Numbered from the stretch's first letter, positions 35,170 through 44,635 are shown. The stretch: DNA of 64,000 bases from Stutzerimonas stutzeri (GCF_038561965.1 NZ_CP139348.1:1798001-1862000); one strand, 5' to 3'. Numbers and translations are program-made. The notes: generated by a model from the sequence alone, not told the origin.

Positions 35170-36519
35170 TCAGTCTGGACGGACCTGTTTCAGGGTCTCT
35201 GCAATCATGAACGCCATCTCCAGCGACTGATCGGCGTTGAGCCGCGGGTCGCAATGAGTGTGGTAACGATCGCACAGGCTGGCTTCGGTGATCGGCCGCG
35301 AGCCGCCGATGCACTCGGTGACATTCTGGCCGGTCATCTCGATATGAATGCCGCCGGGGTAGCTGCCCTCGGCGCGGTGCACATCGAAGAACTGGCGAAC
35401 TTCGGCGAGTATCTTCTCGAAGTCCCGCGTCTTGTAGCCGCTGGACGCCTTCATGGTGTTGCCGTGCATCGGGTCGGAACTCCAGAGCACGTGCCGCCCT
35501 TCGTTCTGCACGGCGCGTACCAAGCGCGGCAGGCCGGCTTCGACCTTGTCGGCGCCCATGCGCACGATCAGGTTCAGGCGGCCGGGATCGTTCTGCGGGT
35601 TGAGGATGTCGATCAGGCGGATCAGCTCTTCGCTGTCCATGCTCGGGCCGACCTTCACGCCGATAGGGTTGCCGACGCCGCGCAGGAATTCGACATGCGC
35701 ACCGTCGAGCTGGCGGGTGCGGTCGCCAATCCACAGCATGTGCGCGGAGCAGTCGTACCAGCCACCGCTGAGGCTGTCCTGGCGGACGAACGCCTGTTCA
35801 TAGTTGAGCAGCAGCGCCTCGTGGGCAGTGAAGAAGCTGGTCTCGCGTAACTGCGGTGCGCCGTCGAGGCCGCACGCGCGCATGAACTTCAGCGTTTCGT
35901 CGATGCGTGCGCCCAGTTGGTGATACTTCTCGGCCAGTAACGAGTTGGCGATGAAGTCCAGGTTCCACTGATGCACCTGGTGCAGATCGGCAAACCCGCC
36001 CTGGGCAAAGGCGCGCAGCAGGTTCAGGCTGGAGGTGGACTGATGGTAGGCCTGCAGCAGGCGCTCCGGGTCCGGCACCCGGCTTTTTTCATTGAAGTCG
36101 ATGCCGTTGACTATGTCGCCACGGTACGCCGGCAGGGTGACCCCATCGATGGTTTCGTCGCCGGCCGAACGCGGCTTGGCGAACTGGCCGGCCATGCGTC
36201 CTACCTTGACCACCGGGCAGCCGGCGGCGAAGGTCATCACGATGGCCATCTGCAGCAGCACCTTGAAGGTGTCGCGAATCTTCGTGGCGGAGAATTCGGC
36301 GAAGCTCTCGGCGCAGTCCCCGCCCTGGAGGAGGAACGCGCGGCCCTGGGTCACCTCGGCAAATTGCCGCTTGAGCGCACGCGCTTCGCCGGCAAAGACC
36401 AGAGGCGGCAGGCCTGCCAAAGTCTGTTCAACGCGCTTGAGGTGTTCGGCATCCGGGTATTCGGGCTGCTGCTGGATCGACTTGCTTCTCCAGCTTTCGG
36501 GGCTCCAGGCGTCGTTCAT
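35170..36519 (-). CDS. Class II 3-deoxy-7-phosphoheptulonate (DAHP) synthase
   Basis: A 449-residue plant-type (AroA-II) DAHP synthase, which joins phosphoenolpyruvate and erythrose 4-phosphate in the first step of the shikimate pathway. Signatures are SWRSKSIQQQPEYPD near the N-terminus, LLQGGDCAESF (metal-binding Cys69) and VKVGRMAGQFAKPRS. The C-terminal region has WSSDPMHGNT and IHIEMTGQNVTECIGG. The length fits the primary-metabolism group rather than the shorter PhzC group. Single-gene unit. Confidence 0.95.
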   Translation of the reverse strand: MNDAWSPESWRSKSIQQQPEYPDAEHLKRVEQTLAGLPPLVFAGEARALKRQFAEVTQGRAFLLQGGDCAESFAEFSATKIRDTFKVLLQMAIVMTFAAGCPVVKVGRMAGQFAKPRSAGDETIDGVTLPAYRGDIVNGIDFNEKSRVPDPERLLQAYHQSTSSLNLLRAFAQGGFADLHQVHQWNLDFIANSLLAEKYHQLGARIDETLKFMRACGLDGAPQLRETSFFTAHEALLLNYEQAFVRQDSLSGGWYDCSAHMLWIGDRTRQLDGAHVEFLRGVGNPIGVKVGPSMDSEELIRLIDILNPQNDPGRLNLIVRMGADKVEAGLPRLVRAVQNEGRHVLWSSDPMHGNTMKASSGYKTRDFEKILAEVRQFFDVHRAEGSYPGGIHIEMTGQNVTECIGGSRPITEASLCDRYHTHCDPRLNADQSLEMAFMIAETLKQVRPD

Positions 36520-36654
36520 GGTCGTTCCAGATTCTAAAAAAGTGGCGCGAGTTTACCTGAAGCGCTAGGCAGCCGGAGATAGCGATGGCCTATGGGCCTG
36601 CGTAAGATGCGCTTCGCCGACATGATGGTGGATAGATAGCTGCGGAGCTTATCG

Positions 36655-37404
36655 ATGGACAAAGAGGAGCGCTTGCTCGCCGAAGTGCATGACGCGTTTG
36701 GGCTCATTCGCGTGCTGGAGGTGGGTGAGTACCGTTTTCTGGAGTTCGGCGCGGCCGTCGAGCAGAGCTGTGTCTTCACTGCCGATCCGGCTTGGCTGGA
36801 GTACGACTACACCCGCGCCATGTTGCTCGGTGGGCTTTGCCATGCGGAACCGGAAACGGCGCTTTTTCTCGGGCTGGGCGCCGGCAACCTGACCCAGGCC
36901 TGCCTGCAGTTTCTGCCGCTGGAAGACATCGAGGTCATCGAGCTGCGCCCGTCGGTGCCAGAGCTTGCGATGCGTTATCTGGGCCTGCAGAACGACTCGC
37001 GCCTGTATATCCGTATCGGCGATGCCACCGAACTGCTGGATACCGCCGAGACTTCCGATCTGATCTTTGTCGATCTGTACAACGATACCGGGCCGGATGC
37101 CGCGCACCTGGCCTGGTCGTTCCTCAAGCGCTGCCAGGAAAAGTTAAACCCAGGCGGCTGGCTGGTCATCAATCAGTGGGGCACCGATGATGATCGTCCA
37201 CTGGGCGCGGCACTGTTGCGCGGCCTTTATCACCGGCACTACTGGGAATGCCCGGTGAAGGAGGGCAACGTGATATTGCTGGTGCCCGCAGATCTGGACC
37301 AGCATCTGGACGTGGACGGATTGCGGCGCCGGGCCGAAGCGTTGGCGCCGCGCTTGGGTTATTCGTTGGAATCGCTGATCATGGCGCTGCGGCCGGCTAG
37401 CTGA
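36655..37404 (+). CDS. Spermidine synthase-like methyltransferase-fold protein
   Basis: A 249-residue protein with the Rossmann-type SAM-binding fold of the SpeE family: FLGLGAGNLTQACLQFLP (about 72-89), an acidic strand-end VIELRP and a LIFVDLYND motif. It is shorter than true spermidine synthases and lacks most of the N-terminal beta-hairpin domain, so polyamine synthesis is doubtful; database entries call such proteins 'spermidine synthase-like'. It lies alone between the DAHP synthase and helicase genes. Function unknown. Confidence 0.8.
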   Translation: MDKEERLLAEVHDAFGLIRVLEVGEYRFLEFGAAVEQSCVFTADPAWLEYDYTRAMLLGGLCHAEPETALFLGLGAGNLTQACLQFLPLEDIEVIELRPSVPELAMRYLGLQNDSRLYIRIGDATELLDTAETSDLIFVDLYNDTGPDAAHLAWSFLKRCQEKLNPGGWLVINQWGTDDDRPLGAALLRGLYHRHYWECPVKEGNVILLVPADLDQHLDVDGLRRRAEALAPRLGYSLESLIMALRPAS

Positions 37405-37701
37405 GTTGAGCCGGCTGAAAAAGGTCAGCATGTGACGATGCCAACTGTGCACAAAAACCCGCACAGCTTCACGTTAATCCGGTATAGTACGCGCCGGCTG
37501 AAACCCAGCCTGCGTTCAGGTACTGCAACACACGAAGCGTCGCTTCAGCTGCTGTCCGCTTCGAGCGGGCTATCCTTGACGATTCATCATTCATACGTTT
37601 TCGCAACCCCGCCGACCAGGCTGCCAGGGTGACCTTCGGGTTTTGCACGGCATGCGCAGCTTCGGAACAATGGGTCTTGCGGAGCATCAGAGACAAGACC
37701 C
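37405..37701. other. Long leader/intergenic region before the DEAD-box helicase
   Basis: About 297 bases without a gene. A TATAGT hexamer at 37483-37488 is a possible -10 without a clear -35. That would leave a leader of about 200 bases, a length seen for cold-shock-type helicase mRNAs, but I see no named riboregulator. Confidence 0.35.
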
Positions 37702-39372
37702 ATGACCCAAGAAATCGGCGGCTTTGCCGCACTCGGTATTCACTCCGCTGTTCTGGCTGCCATTAGCGCAGTCGGCTACGAAGAACCGTCTCCCATTCAG
37801 TCCCAAGCGATCCCGGTGATCCTTGGTGGCCACGACATGATCGGCCAGGCCCAAACCGGTACTGGCAAAACTGCAGCCTTTGCGCTGCCGATCCTGTCCA
37901 AGATCGATCCCGCTCGCAAGGAAGTGCAGGCGCTGATCCTCGCGCCGACTCGCGAGCTGGCACTGCAGGTCGCCACTGCATTCGAAACCTATTCCAAGCA
38001 GATGCCTGGCCTGACCGTCGTCGCGGTCTATGGTGGCGCACCGATGGGCCCGCAGCTCAAGGCCATCCGTCAGGGTGCGCAAGTCATCGTCGCTACCCCG
38101 GGCCGCCTGGTCGATCACCTGAGCCGCAACAGCGGCCTGTTGTCGACCATCCGCTTCCTGGTCCTCGACGAAGCGGACGAAATGCTCAAGCTGGGCTTCA
38201 TGGACGACCTCGAAGTGATCTTCGAGGCCATGCCTGAGAGCCGCCAGACCGTACTGTTCTCCGCCACGCTGCCGCATTCCATTCGCGCGATTGCCGAGAA
38301 GCACCTGCGTGAGCCGCAGCACATCAAGATCGCCGCCAAGACCCAGACCGTCGCTCGTATCGAGCAGGCGCATCTGATGGTCCACGCCGACCAGAAGATT
38401 CAGGCCGTGCTGCGCCTGTTGGAAGTCGAAGAGTTCGACGCGCTGATCGCCTTCGTGCGGACCAAGCAGGCGACGCTGGATCTGGCCGCCGCGCTGGAAG
38501 CCAAGGGTTACAAGGCCGCTGCGCTGAACGGCGACATCGCCCAGAACCAGCGTGAGCGCGTCATCGAATCGCTCAAGGATGGTCGTCTGGATATCGTCGT
38601 TGCCACCGACGTGGCCGCTCGCGGTCTCGACGTGGCGCGCATCACCCACGTGTTCAACGTGGACATGCCCTACGACCCGGAATCCTACGTACACCGTATC
38701 GGCCGTACCGGTCGTGCCGGTCGTGAAGGCCGTGCGCTGCTGCTGGTTACCCCGCGTGAGCGTCGCATGCTGCAGGTCATCGAGCGTGTAACCAACCAGA
38801 AGGTCGCCGAGGCCCGCCTGCCGAATGCCCAGCAGGTGCTTGATGCGCGTATCAAGAAGCTCACCAACAGCCTTGCGCCGCTGGTAGCTGACGCCGAAAC
38901 CACCCATGGCGAGTTGCTCGACAAGCTGGTTGCCGACATCGGCTGCAGCCCGCGTGCACTTGCCGCGGCGCTGCTGCGCAAGGCCACCAATGGTCAGGCG
39001 CTAACCCTGGCCGAAGTGGAAAAAGAGCAGCCGCTGGTTCCGACCAGCAGCCCGCGTGAACGTACCGAGCGTTCGGATCGTCCCGAGCGCAGTGGTGATC
39101 GTGAGCGTCGCGCTCCGGTTCCGCTGGCCGAAGGCCGCGCCCGTTGCCGCACTCCGCTAGGTGCGCGTGATGGCATCGCTGCTCGCAACCTGCTGGGCGC
39201 CATCCTCAACGAAGGCGGCCTGGCCCGCGAAGCCATCGGCCGCATCCAGGTACGCGACAGCTTCAGCCTGGTCGAACTGCCGGAAGATGGCCTTGAGCGC
39301 CTGCTTGGCAAGCTCAAGGACACTCGCGTCGGTGGCAAGCAACTCAAGCTGCGTCGTTATCGCGAAGATTGA
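37702..39372 (+). CDS. deaD: DEAD-box RNA helicase DeaD/CsdA
   Basis: A 556-residue ATP-dependent RNA helicase. Q-motif (PSPIQSQAIP, about 29-38), AQTGTGKT (50-57), PTRELA, DEAD (about 157), SAT, and HRIGRTGRAGR motifs are all intact. After the helicase core comes a linker with an Arg/Ser/Glu-rich patch (about 450-475) and a DbpA/CsdA-type RNA-binding domain (about 485-555). The family unwinds structured mRNA and helps ribosome assembly, mainly in the cold. It is somewhat shorter than E. coli DeaD (629). Confidence 0.95.
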   Translation: MTQEIGGFAALGIHSAVLAAISAVGYEEPSPIQSQAIPVILGGHDMIGQAQTGTGKTAAFALPILSKIDPARKEVQALILAPTRELALQVATAFETYSKQMPGLTVVAVYGGAPMGPQLKAIRQGAQVIVATPGRLVDHLSRNSGLLSTIRFLVLDEADEMLKLGFMDDLEVIFEAMPESRQTVLFSATLPHSIRAIAEKHLREPQHIKIAAKTQTVARIEQAHLMVHADQKIQAVLRLLEVEEFDALIAFVRTKQATLDLAAALEAKGYKAAALNGDIAQNQRERVIESLKDGRLDIVVATDVAARGLDVARITHVFNVDMPYDPESYVHRIGRTGRAGREGRALLLVTPRERRMLQVIERVTNQKVAEARLPNAQQVLDARIKKLTNSLAPLVADAETTHGELLDKLVADIGCSPRALAAALLRKATNGQALTLAEVEKEQPLVPTSSPRERTERSDRPERSGDRERRAPVPLAEGRARCRTPLGARDGIAARNLLGAILNEGGLAREAIGRIQVRDSFSLVELPEDGLERLLGKLKDTRVGGKQLKLRRYRED

Positions 39373-39390
39373 GCGATAGGTAGCTAAATG

Positions 39391-39417
39391 AAAGGCGGGC
39401 TTATAGCCCGCCTTTTT
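39391..39417 (+). terminator. Terminator of deaD
   Basis: AAAGGCGGGC / GCCCGCCTTT stem with TTATA loop and T run, 18 bases after the stop. Confidence 0.93.
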
Positions 39418-39620
39418 ATTGCCCGCATAAAAGCCAGAGCTCAAGGGGCTACCACCGACACCACAGCCACGTTCATTCGCTTTGTCCCTTCTGCGCGGCG
39501 CTCCGCTAAACGAAGCACTCCTTCCTCGTCAATCCCGCCTGGGCTGTTCAAACTCTGAACAACATGCTACAAACGACCGCAACCCGAATGATCTAGCCGC
39601 TTGAAAACGAAGGGAAAACC

Positions 39621-39905
39621 ATGACCAAGTCGGAGTTGATCGAGCGAATCGTCACCCAACAGGGACTGCTTTCGTCGAAGGATGTCGAGCTGGCCATCAA
39701 GACCATGCTTGAGCAAATGGCTCAGGCTTTGGCCACCGGCGACAGAATCGAAATCCGCGGCTTCGGCAGTTTTTCCCTGCACTACCGCGCCCCCCGCGTC
39801 GGCCGAAATCCCAAGACAGGCCAATCCGTCAGCCTTGACGGCAAGTTTGTACCGCATTTCAAGCCGGGGAAGGAGTTGCGTGACAGGGTCAATGAGGACG
39901 AATAA
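39621..39905 (+). CDS. ihfB: Integration host factor beta subunit
   Basis: A 94-residue DNA-bending protein. N-terminal MTKSELIERIVTQQ, the central EIRGFGSFSLHYRAPRVGRNPKTGQSV beta-arm region with the intercalating proline (NPKTG), and the acidic tail identify IHF-beta rather than HU. It pairs with IhfA to bend DNA at promoters, including sigma54 promoters. In pseudomonads ihfB borders the O-antigen locus at the wzz end, which is exactly its place here. Confidence 0.96.
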   Translation: MTKSELIERIVTQQGLLSSKDVELAIKTMLEQMAQALATGDRIEIRGFGSFSLHYRAPRVGRNPKTGQSVSLDGKFVPHFKPGKELRDRVNEDE

Positions 39906-40047
39906 CCCGGCCGCTGATGCGATACCCGCCTTATTGGCATATAAAAAGTTGTCACATAGCATCAGCCACTGGAACTTTCGGCCTTTCATGCGCACAAAAT
40001 CCGGTTAGCTTGCCCTGCAGTGAAGGGCATACATACAGGGACTTCGG

Positions 40048-41316
40048 ATGACTGTGCAGCAATCTACTTCGCCTAATGACGAAATCGATCTGGTCGAATT
40101 GTTCCGCGCGCTTTGGCGGCAGAAAATCTTGATTGGCGGTATAGCATTGCTGGTCACCGCGTTAGCGGCCATCTACGCCTTCATGGCCACGCCATACTTC
40201 CAAACCCGCACTTACCTTCGGCCCGTACCGCAGAGCAATCTTGATCAGCTCAATGAGACGGGTATCTACAAGCTCACCCCAGAAGAGGCCATCAACCGAG
40301 TGGCCGGCGGCCTGTCGTCCTACGATAATCGCCTGGAGTTCTTCATGAACAACCAGGAGCTGTTTCCGAACGTCACCAAGGGCGGAGGCTCGTTGGAGCA
40401 GTCTTTCGCCGAGTTTAATGACGAAGCTTTCGAGATGTTATTTCCGGACCCAAAGCGTACGGATAACCGCAGCGCTTTCGTTGGCTTGAAGCTCATCTAT
40501 CCACAGGGCGTGTCTGGCGCTTCGGTGGTGAATGGCTTCGTCGCCTACGTATTGGATTTGGAGCGCCGCGCAATATCGGACGACGTGGAAAGCCTGATCA
40601 GCAATCGGCTGGCCAGTCTGGAAAAGAACATCGATGCACAGCGTGCTAACTACAATGCTTCCAAAGAGGCAAAGATCGCAAAGCTGCTCGAGGATGCCGC
40701 GCTAAAGCGTGCCCAGCTAAAAGACGAGCTTTCCAGCCTGCGCGAGGAGCTAAAAACGCGGCGGACTAACCGGATTCAGCAGCTGAGCGAGGCGATCTCG
40801 ATTGCTGAATCGTTGGGCATTAACAAGCCTACCAGCCCGTCCGGGATGTCCGAGTCGGCGCGTGGTGGCACGCAAGTCATCCGCACCGAGGTAACCAACC
40901 GGGAGACTCCGTTGTATTTCATGGGCACCGAAGCGCTTACCGCCGAGCGCGACGCGCTTGCTGCCAGAAAATCGGATGACTTCGTCGAGCCTCGTATTGC
41001 CGAGATTCAGTCAGAGCTGGCGATGCTGGAGAATAATCGTGAAGTTGAAATCCTGAAAGGGCGCGAAGGTGAAGACCTCTACCTGACCAACCTGGCACAA
41101 CTGCGCGAGGAGGCGGCCCGCCTCAAGGGTATCAAGCTCGATACCGAACGGTTGCGACTCGTTCGGCTCGATCAGCCCGCCCTGGATTCGTCCAAGCCGA
41201 TCAAACCCAAAAAGGCGATGATCCTGGCGCTGGGTTTAGTACTCGGTGGCATGCTCGGCATCTTTGTCGCGCTCGTGCGTAGCCTTGCAGGTCGTGGGGC
41301 TGGCCAACGAGTTTAG
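40048..41316 (+). CDS. wzz: O-antigen chain length regulator Wzz, copy 1
   Basis: A 422-residue polysaccharide co-polymerase. An N-terminal helix (about 29-50) and a C-terminal helix (about 391-412, preceded by the proline-containing PIKPKKAMILAL) enclose a long periplasmic, largely coiled-coil domain. Wzz sets the modal length of Wzy-made O-antigen. At over 400 residues it is longer than typical enterobacterial Wzz. It heads the O-antigen locus directly after ihfB, and a second paralogue follows about 300 bases later. Confidence 0.93.
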   Translation: MTVQQSTSPNDEIDLVELFRALWRQKILIGGIALLVTALAAIYAFMATPYFQTRTYLRPVPQSNLDQLNETGIYKLTPEEAINRVAGGLSSYDNRLEFFMNNQELFPNVTKGGGSLEQSFAEFNDEAFEMLFPDPKRTDNRSAFVGLKLIYPQGVSGASVVNGFVAYVLDLERRAISDDVESLISNRLASLEKNIDAQRANYNASKEAKIAKLLEDAALKRAQLKDELSSLREELKTRRTNRIQQLSEAISIAESLGINKPTSPSGMSESARGGTQVIRTEVTNRETPLYFMGTEALTAERDALAARKSDDFVEPRIAEIQSELAMLENNREVEILKGREGEDLYLTNLAQLREEAARLKGIKLDTERLRLVRLDQPALDSSKPIKPKKAMILALGLVLGGMLGIFVALVRSLAGRGAGQRV

Positions 41317-41612
41317 TCCCTGGCTGCGGTGCCGTGAGCCGGGTCCGCAAAATTCCTCTTTCGCTTCCTCATCACATAGGCGACCGATTCTTGGGCTGCG
41401 TATAGCTTGGCTCTCGTCAAGCTTTTGGACGGCCCGGGATTGGTCATCCTCCGGCGCAAAGCTCTAGCCGGATGGCGGTGGCCCGACAACTTTGATACGT
41501 GTCACTTGTTTTTTGTGAGCTGGCTGGCAAAATGTCGACCCGCGAGAAAGGAACTTTCGCTTTCACTTGCGGTACAGGCCTTGCGCCGCAACCAGTGAGA
41601 TGGAACTCCAAC
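41317..41612. other. Spacer between the two wzz genes
   Basis: 296 bases without a believable gene. It contains a candidate promoter for the second wzz, TTGTTT (41506-41511) and CAAAAT (41528-41533), 16 bases apart. No terminator is obvious after the first wzz. Confidence 0.4.
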
Positions 41613-42893
41613 GTGAACGCTGTTACCCCTCCCCATATCCTCAATCCAAACGCACATGACGAGATCGATCTCGTTCAACTCGGACGTGCGCTATGGAAGC
41701 AAAAGTCGCTCATCGTTGCAGTCACGCTGATTGTGGGCCTTGCCGGGCTCGTATACGCACTGCTCGCACCTCGCTATTACACAGTTCAAAGCGTCCTGCG
41801 GCCCGCCGCAATCAAGGACCTCGATGAGCTGAACCATCTCGGCATCTATAAGCTGTCGCCCAAGCAAGCCCTAGCCCAAGTTGGAGCTGCGCTCGACTCC
41901 TATGAAAACCGGCTTGCCTACTTTCGCGACAATCAGCAGTTGTTCGCCGATCTTGAGCAGCCCGGGCGCAGCCTTGAACAGACTTTCGAAGACTTCAATG
42001 ATCAAGCGTTCAAAGTGCTGCAGCCTGACCCCAAGAAAGCAGAGGGCACCACGCCTTTCATTGGCCTACAACTCACCTTTCCCCAGAAGCTTAACGGTGT
42101 AGAGATCGTCAACGGCTTCGTGCAGTACTCATTGGATAACGTCCGGAAGGAAATTGGCGCGGACCTCGAAACGCTCATTGCCAACCGACTCAGCCAGCTG
42201 GAAAAGAAAATGGCTGCCGCGCGCGCCAATTACGAGGCAAGCAAAGAAGTCAAAATCGCCAAGCTCACCGAAGAGGACACGCTCAAACGAGCGCAGCTGA
42301 ACGACGAGCTGGCGGCTCTGCGACAGCAGCTCAGGACCCGCCGCGACAACCGTATTAACCAGCTCAATGAAGCAATTCGCATCGCCACATCACTGGGTAT
42401 CAGCAAGCCCACTACGCCATCCTCGCTAGGGGCTGCCGAGATGACCGGCCAGGGTAGTGTGATCCGTACCGAAGTGAATAATCAGCAGATTCCCCTTTAC
42501 TTCATGGGCAGCGAGGCATTGCAAGCAGAGCGCAAGGCGTTACTGGCTCGCCGCTCCGATGACTTTACCGAGCCGCGTATCGCGCAAATCGCCCGTGAAC
42601 TTAAGTTGTTGGAACACAACCGCCAGATCGAGGTCCTAATCAGCCGGGAAAACGATGATCTCTTCCTTAAAGACCTCGCCGGTTGGCGTGAAGAGGCTGC
42701 GCGGTTACGCGCCCTGGCGCTCAATGCCAGCGCGCTGAAGCTGGTTTCCATCGATCAGCGTGCAGTGGAGCCTCGCCGTCCGATCAAACCCAAGAAGGCG
42801 CTGATCGTCGCGCTCGCCTTGGTATTGGGGGGCATGCTTGGGCTTTTCATCGCGCTTGTGCGAAATCTACGCAGGCCTGCCACTGCTGCATGA
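41613..42893 (+). CDS. O-antigen chain length regulator Wzz, copy 2
   Basis: A 426-residue paralogue of the preceding protein. Matching landmarks include DEIDLVQLGRALWKQKSL near the start, LPTTPS-like SKPTTPSSL, FMGSEALQAERKALLARRSDDF, EPRIAQIARELKLLEHNR, and the C-terminal PIKPKKALIVALALVLGGMLG. The GTG at 41613 is chosen so that the N-terminus aligns with copy 1; an ORF from 41499 adds 38 unlike residues. The two copies probably give two O-antigen length modes, as Wzz1 and Wzz2 do in P. aeruginosa, though there they are unlinked. Confidence 0.9.
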   Translation: MNAVTPPHILNPNAHDEIDLVQLGRALWKQKSLIVAVTLIVGLAGLVYALLAPRYYTVQSVLRPAAIKDLDELNHLGIYKLSPKQALAQVGAALDSYENRLAYFRDNQQLFADLEQPGRSLEQTFEDFNDQAFKVLQPDPKKAEGTTPFIGLQLTFPQKLNGVEIVNGFVQYSLDNVRKEIGADLETLIANRLSQLEKKMAAARANYEASKEVKIAKLTEEDTLKRAQLNDELAALRQQLRTRRDNRINQLNEAIRIATSLGISKPTTPSSLGAAEMTGQGSVIRTEVNNQQIPLYFMGSEALQAERKALLARRSDDFTEPRIAQIARELKLLEHNRQIEVLISRENDDLFLKDLAGWREEAARLRALALNASALKLVSIDQRAVEPRRPIKPKKALIVALALVLGGMLGLFIALVRNLRRPATAA

Positions 42894-42939
42894 CCATCCA
42901 TCCTTCGGAGCGCCGCTGACGACTTAGCGGCTCCGGAAA

Positions 42940-42950
42940 GGCGGTAGTAT
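42940..42950 (+). promoter_or_regulatory. Possible ops (RfaH recruitment) element
   Basis: GGCGGTAGTAT fits the ops core GGCGGTAG-N-N-T. It is upstream of the flippase-to-wbpM genes, where JUMPstart/ops elements are found in other O-antigen loci. The core octamer is short enough to occur by chance, and another copy lies inside the GST gene. Confidence 0.3.
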
Positions 42951-43025
42951 TCCCGCTGATTTTTTAAGTGGACTCGTGCCTAGCCTGTTGCGAGTGCGTT
43001 GGCTGACATCGTTAAAGGAATAACC

Positions 43026-44534
43026 GTGCGCTATCCCGATATCGAACATCACGGCGCTCAGGATGGCGTCACCGGCTCCTGTCATCAGCTGCATATGGAT
43101 GCGGCCAATAGCTTGCTGATCGATTGCGGCCTGTTCCAGGGCAGCGAAGCCTCGGTGGATGGACGTTCCGGGGCAGGGCGGTTAGCCATCGAGTTTTCGC
43201 TGGCTACCATCAAGGCGCTAGTCGTCACTCACGTGCATATCGACCACGTAGGGCGAATTCCTTACTTGCTTGCCGCCGGCTTCAAGGGGCCGATTCTGTG
43301 CAGCGAGCCCTCGGCCAAACTTCTGCCCATCGTTCTGGAAGACGCCTTCAAACTGGGTTTCGGCCGTGATCAGAAAGAGGTGGAGCGCTATATCAAGCTT
43401 GTCGAGCAGCGCCTTCAACCACTGCCCTACAAACAATGGTTCACTCTCATCGAAACCGATGGGCTTTGCGTGCGTATTCGCCTGCAGCGCGCCGGCCACA
43501 TTCTCGGCTCGGCGTACGTGGAAATCGACGTGTTCTACCCCGGCACGGGTGACACCAAACGCATCGTCTTTTCTGGTGATCTTGGCGCGCCCCATGCGCC
43601 GTTGCTCATGCCGCCTGAACCACCCGAGCGCGCCGATATCCTTGTGCTGGAAAGCACCTACGGTGATCGTCTGCATGAAGACCGCGCCAGCCGCCGTCAG
43701 CGTCTGGAAGCCGTCATCGAGCACGCCCTGCAGGATCAAGGCACCGTCCTGATCCCCGCCTTCAGCATCGGCCGCACCCAGGAACTGCTATACGAGCTGG
43801 AAGAGATCATTCACGCCCGCTCCGCGGGAGCGGGCTCGCCCGCGAATGCGGCCCAGCCTGAAGAAGCCCCTGTCACCGTGGGAGCGGCTTCAGCCGCGAA
43901 TAGCGATACCCAGACGCTTAGCCCCAACCACTGGCCCAAGCTCCCGATCATCCTCGATTCGCCCTTAGCCACACGCTTCACCGAGGCCTACCGAAGCCTG
44001 CAGCCCTACTGGAATCAGGAGGCGCGCGAGCGCGTCGAAGCCGGCCGCAACCCATTGGCGTTCGACAACCTGATCATGATCGATAACCACGCCGACCATA
44101 TCGCCGTGTTGAACCGCCTCGCCCAAACCGCACGCCCCGCGATCGTCATTGCTGGCAATGGCATGTGCTCCGGTGGGCGAATCGTTAATTACCTGAAAGC
44201 TATGCTGCATGACCCAAGGCATGATGTTCTGTTCGTTGGTTACCAAGCCAAGGGCACGCCCGGCCATGCCATCCAGCAATTCGGGCCCAAGGGTGGCTAT
44301 GTTGAACTGGATGGCGAGCGTTTCGATATTCGCTCGAAGGTGACCAGCATCGGTGGCTACTCGGCTCATGCGGATCAAAAGGGACTGGTGGAGTTTGTTA
44401 CCGGGATGCAGGACTGGCCGGAGGATATACGGATTGTGCATGGTGAGCGACGCGCCAAGAAGGCACTAGCTGCTCGGCTACGTGCGGACTATGAGCAACT
44501 GAACAGGCCGCTCGTGAAGATCACAGCTACCTAG
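43026..44534 (+). CDS. Beta-CASP metallo-beta-lactamase RNA nuclease-like protein
   Basis: A protein of about 502 residues. The MBL motif THVHIDHVGRIPYL (about 67-80) supplies zinc ligands; later motifs are SGDLGAP, LESTYGDR, a beta-CASP domain, GNGMCSGGRIVNYL and IGGYSAHADQ. This is the RNA-specificity (YSH1/CPSF73-like) family. The GTG at 43026 has AAGGA upstream. A Gly/Ala/Ser-rich insert of about 30 residues near position 270 is encoded by two REP-like repeats read in frame. Such genes often sit beside pseudomonad O-antigen loci; their role there is unknown. Confidence 0.9.
   Translation: MRYPDIEHHGAQDGVTGSCHQLHMDAANSLLIDCGLFQGSEASVDGRSGAGRLAIEFSLATIKALVVTHVHIDHVGRIPYLLAAGFKGPILCSEPSAKLLPIVLEDAFKLGFGRDQKEVERYIKLVEQRLQPLPYKQWFTLIETDGLCVRIRLQRAGHILGSAYVEIDVFYPGTGDTKRIVFSGDLGAPHAPLLMPPEPPERADILVLESTYGDRLHEDRASRRQRLEAVIEHALQDQGTVLIPAFSIGRTQELLYELEEIIHARSAGAGSPANAAQPEEAPVTVGAASAANSDTQTLSPNHWPKLPIILDSPLATRFTEAYRSLQPYWNQEARERVEAGRNPLAFDNLIMIDNHADHIAVLNRLAQTARPAIVIAGNGMCSGGRIVNYLKAMLHDPRHDVLFVGYQAKGTPGHAIQQFGPKGGYVELDGERFDIRSKVTSIGGYSAHADQKGLVEFVTGMQDWPEDIRIVHGERRAKKALAARLRADYEQLNRPLVKITAT
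43824..43901. repeat. Two in-frame REP-like units inside the beta-CASP gene
   Basis: Unit 1 (43824-43847) and unit 2 (43878-43901) are direct copies of a Pseudomonas REP-type palindrome, GGGAGCGG...GCCGCGAAT or GGGAGCGGG...CCCGCGAAT. Their starts are 54 bases apart, exactly 18 codons, so both are read in the same frame (GAGSPANA and GAASAANS). Confidence 0.8.
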
Positions 44535-44635
44535 CAGATAGGTCAGATCGGAATGCTGGCCATGCCAATAAGCCTCCCCGACAATGCCCGGTTTATTAGT
44601 CATATCAGACAACCCAGGAAGATAAACGGTACCGG

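Noticed and set aside
37687..38907. A 406-codon minus-strand frame opposite deaD
   Set aside because: The plus strand encodes all DEAD-box motifs; the antisense product is low-complexity with no family features.
41407..41598. A small ORF between the two wzz genes
   Set aside because: No ribosome site or family likeness, and it overlaps the candidate promoter of the second wzz.
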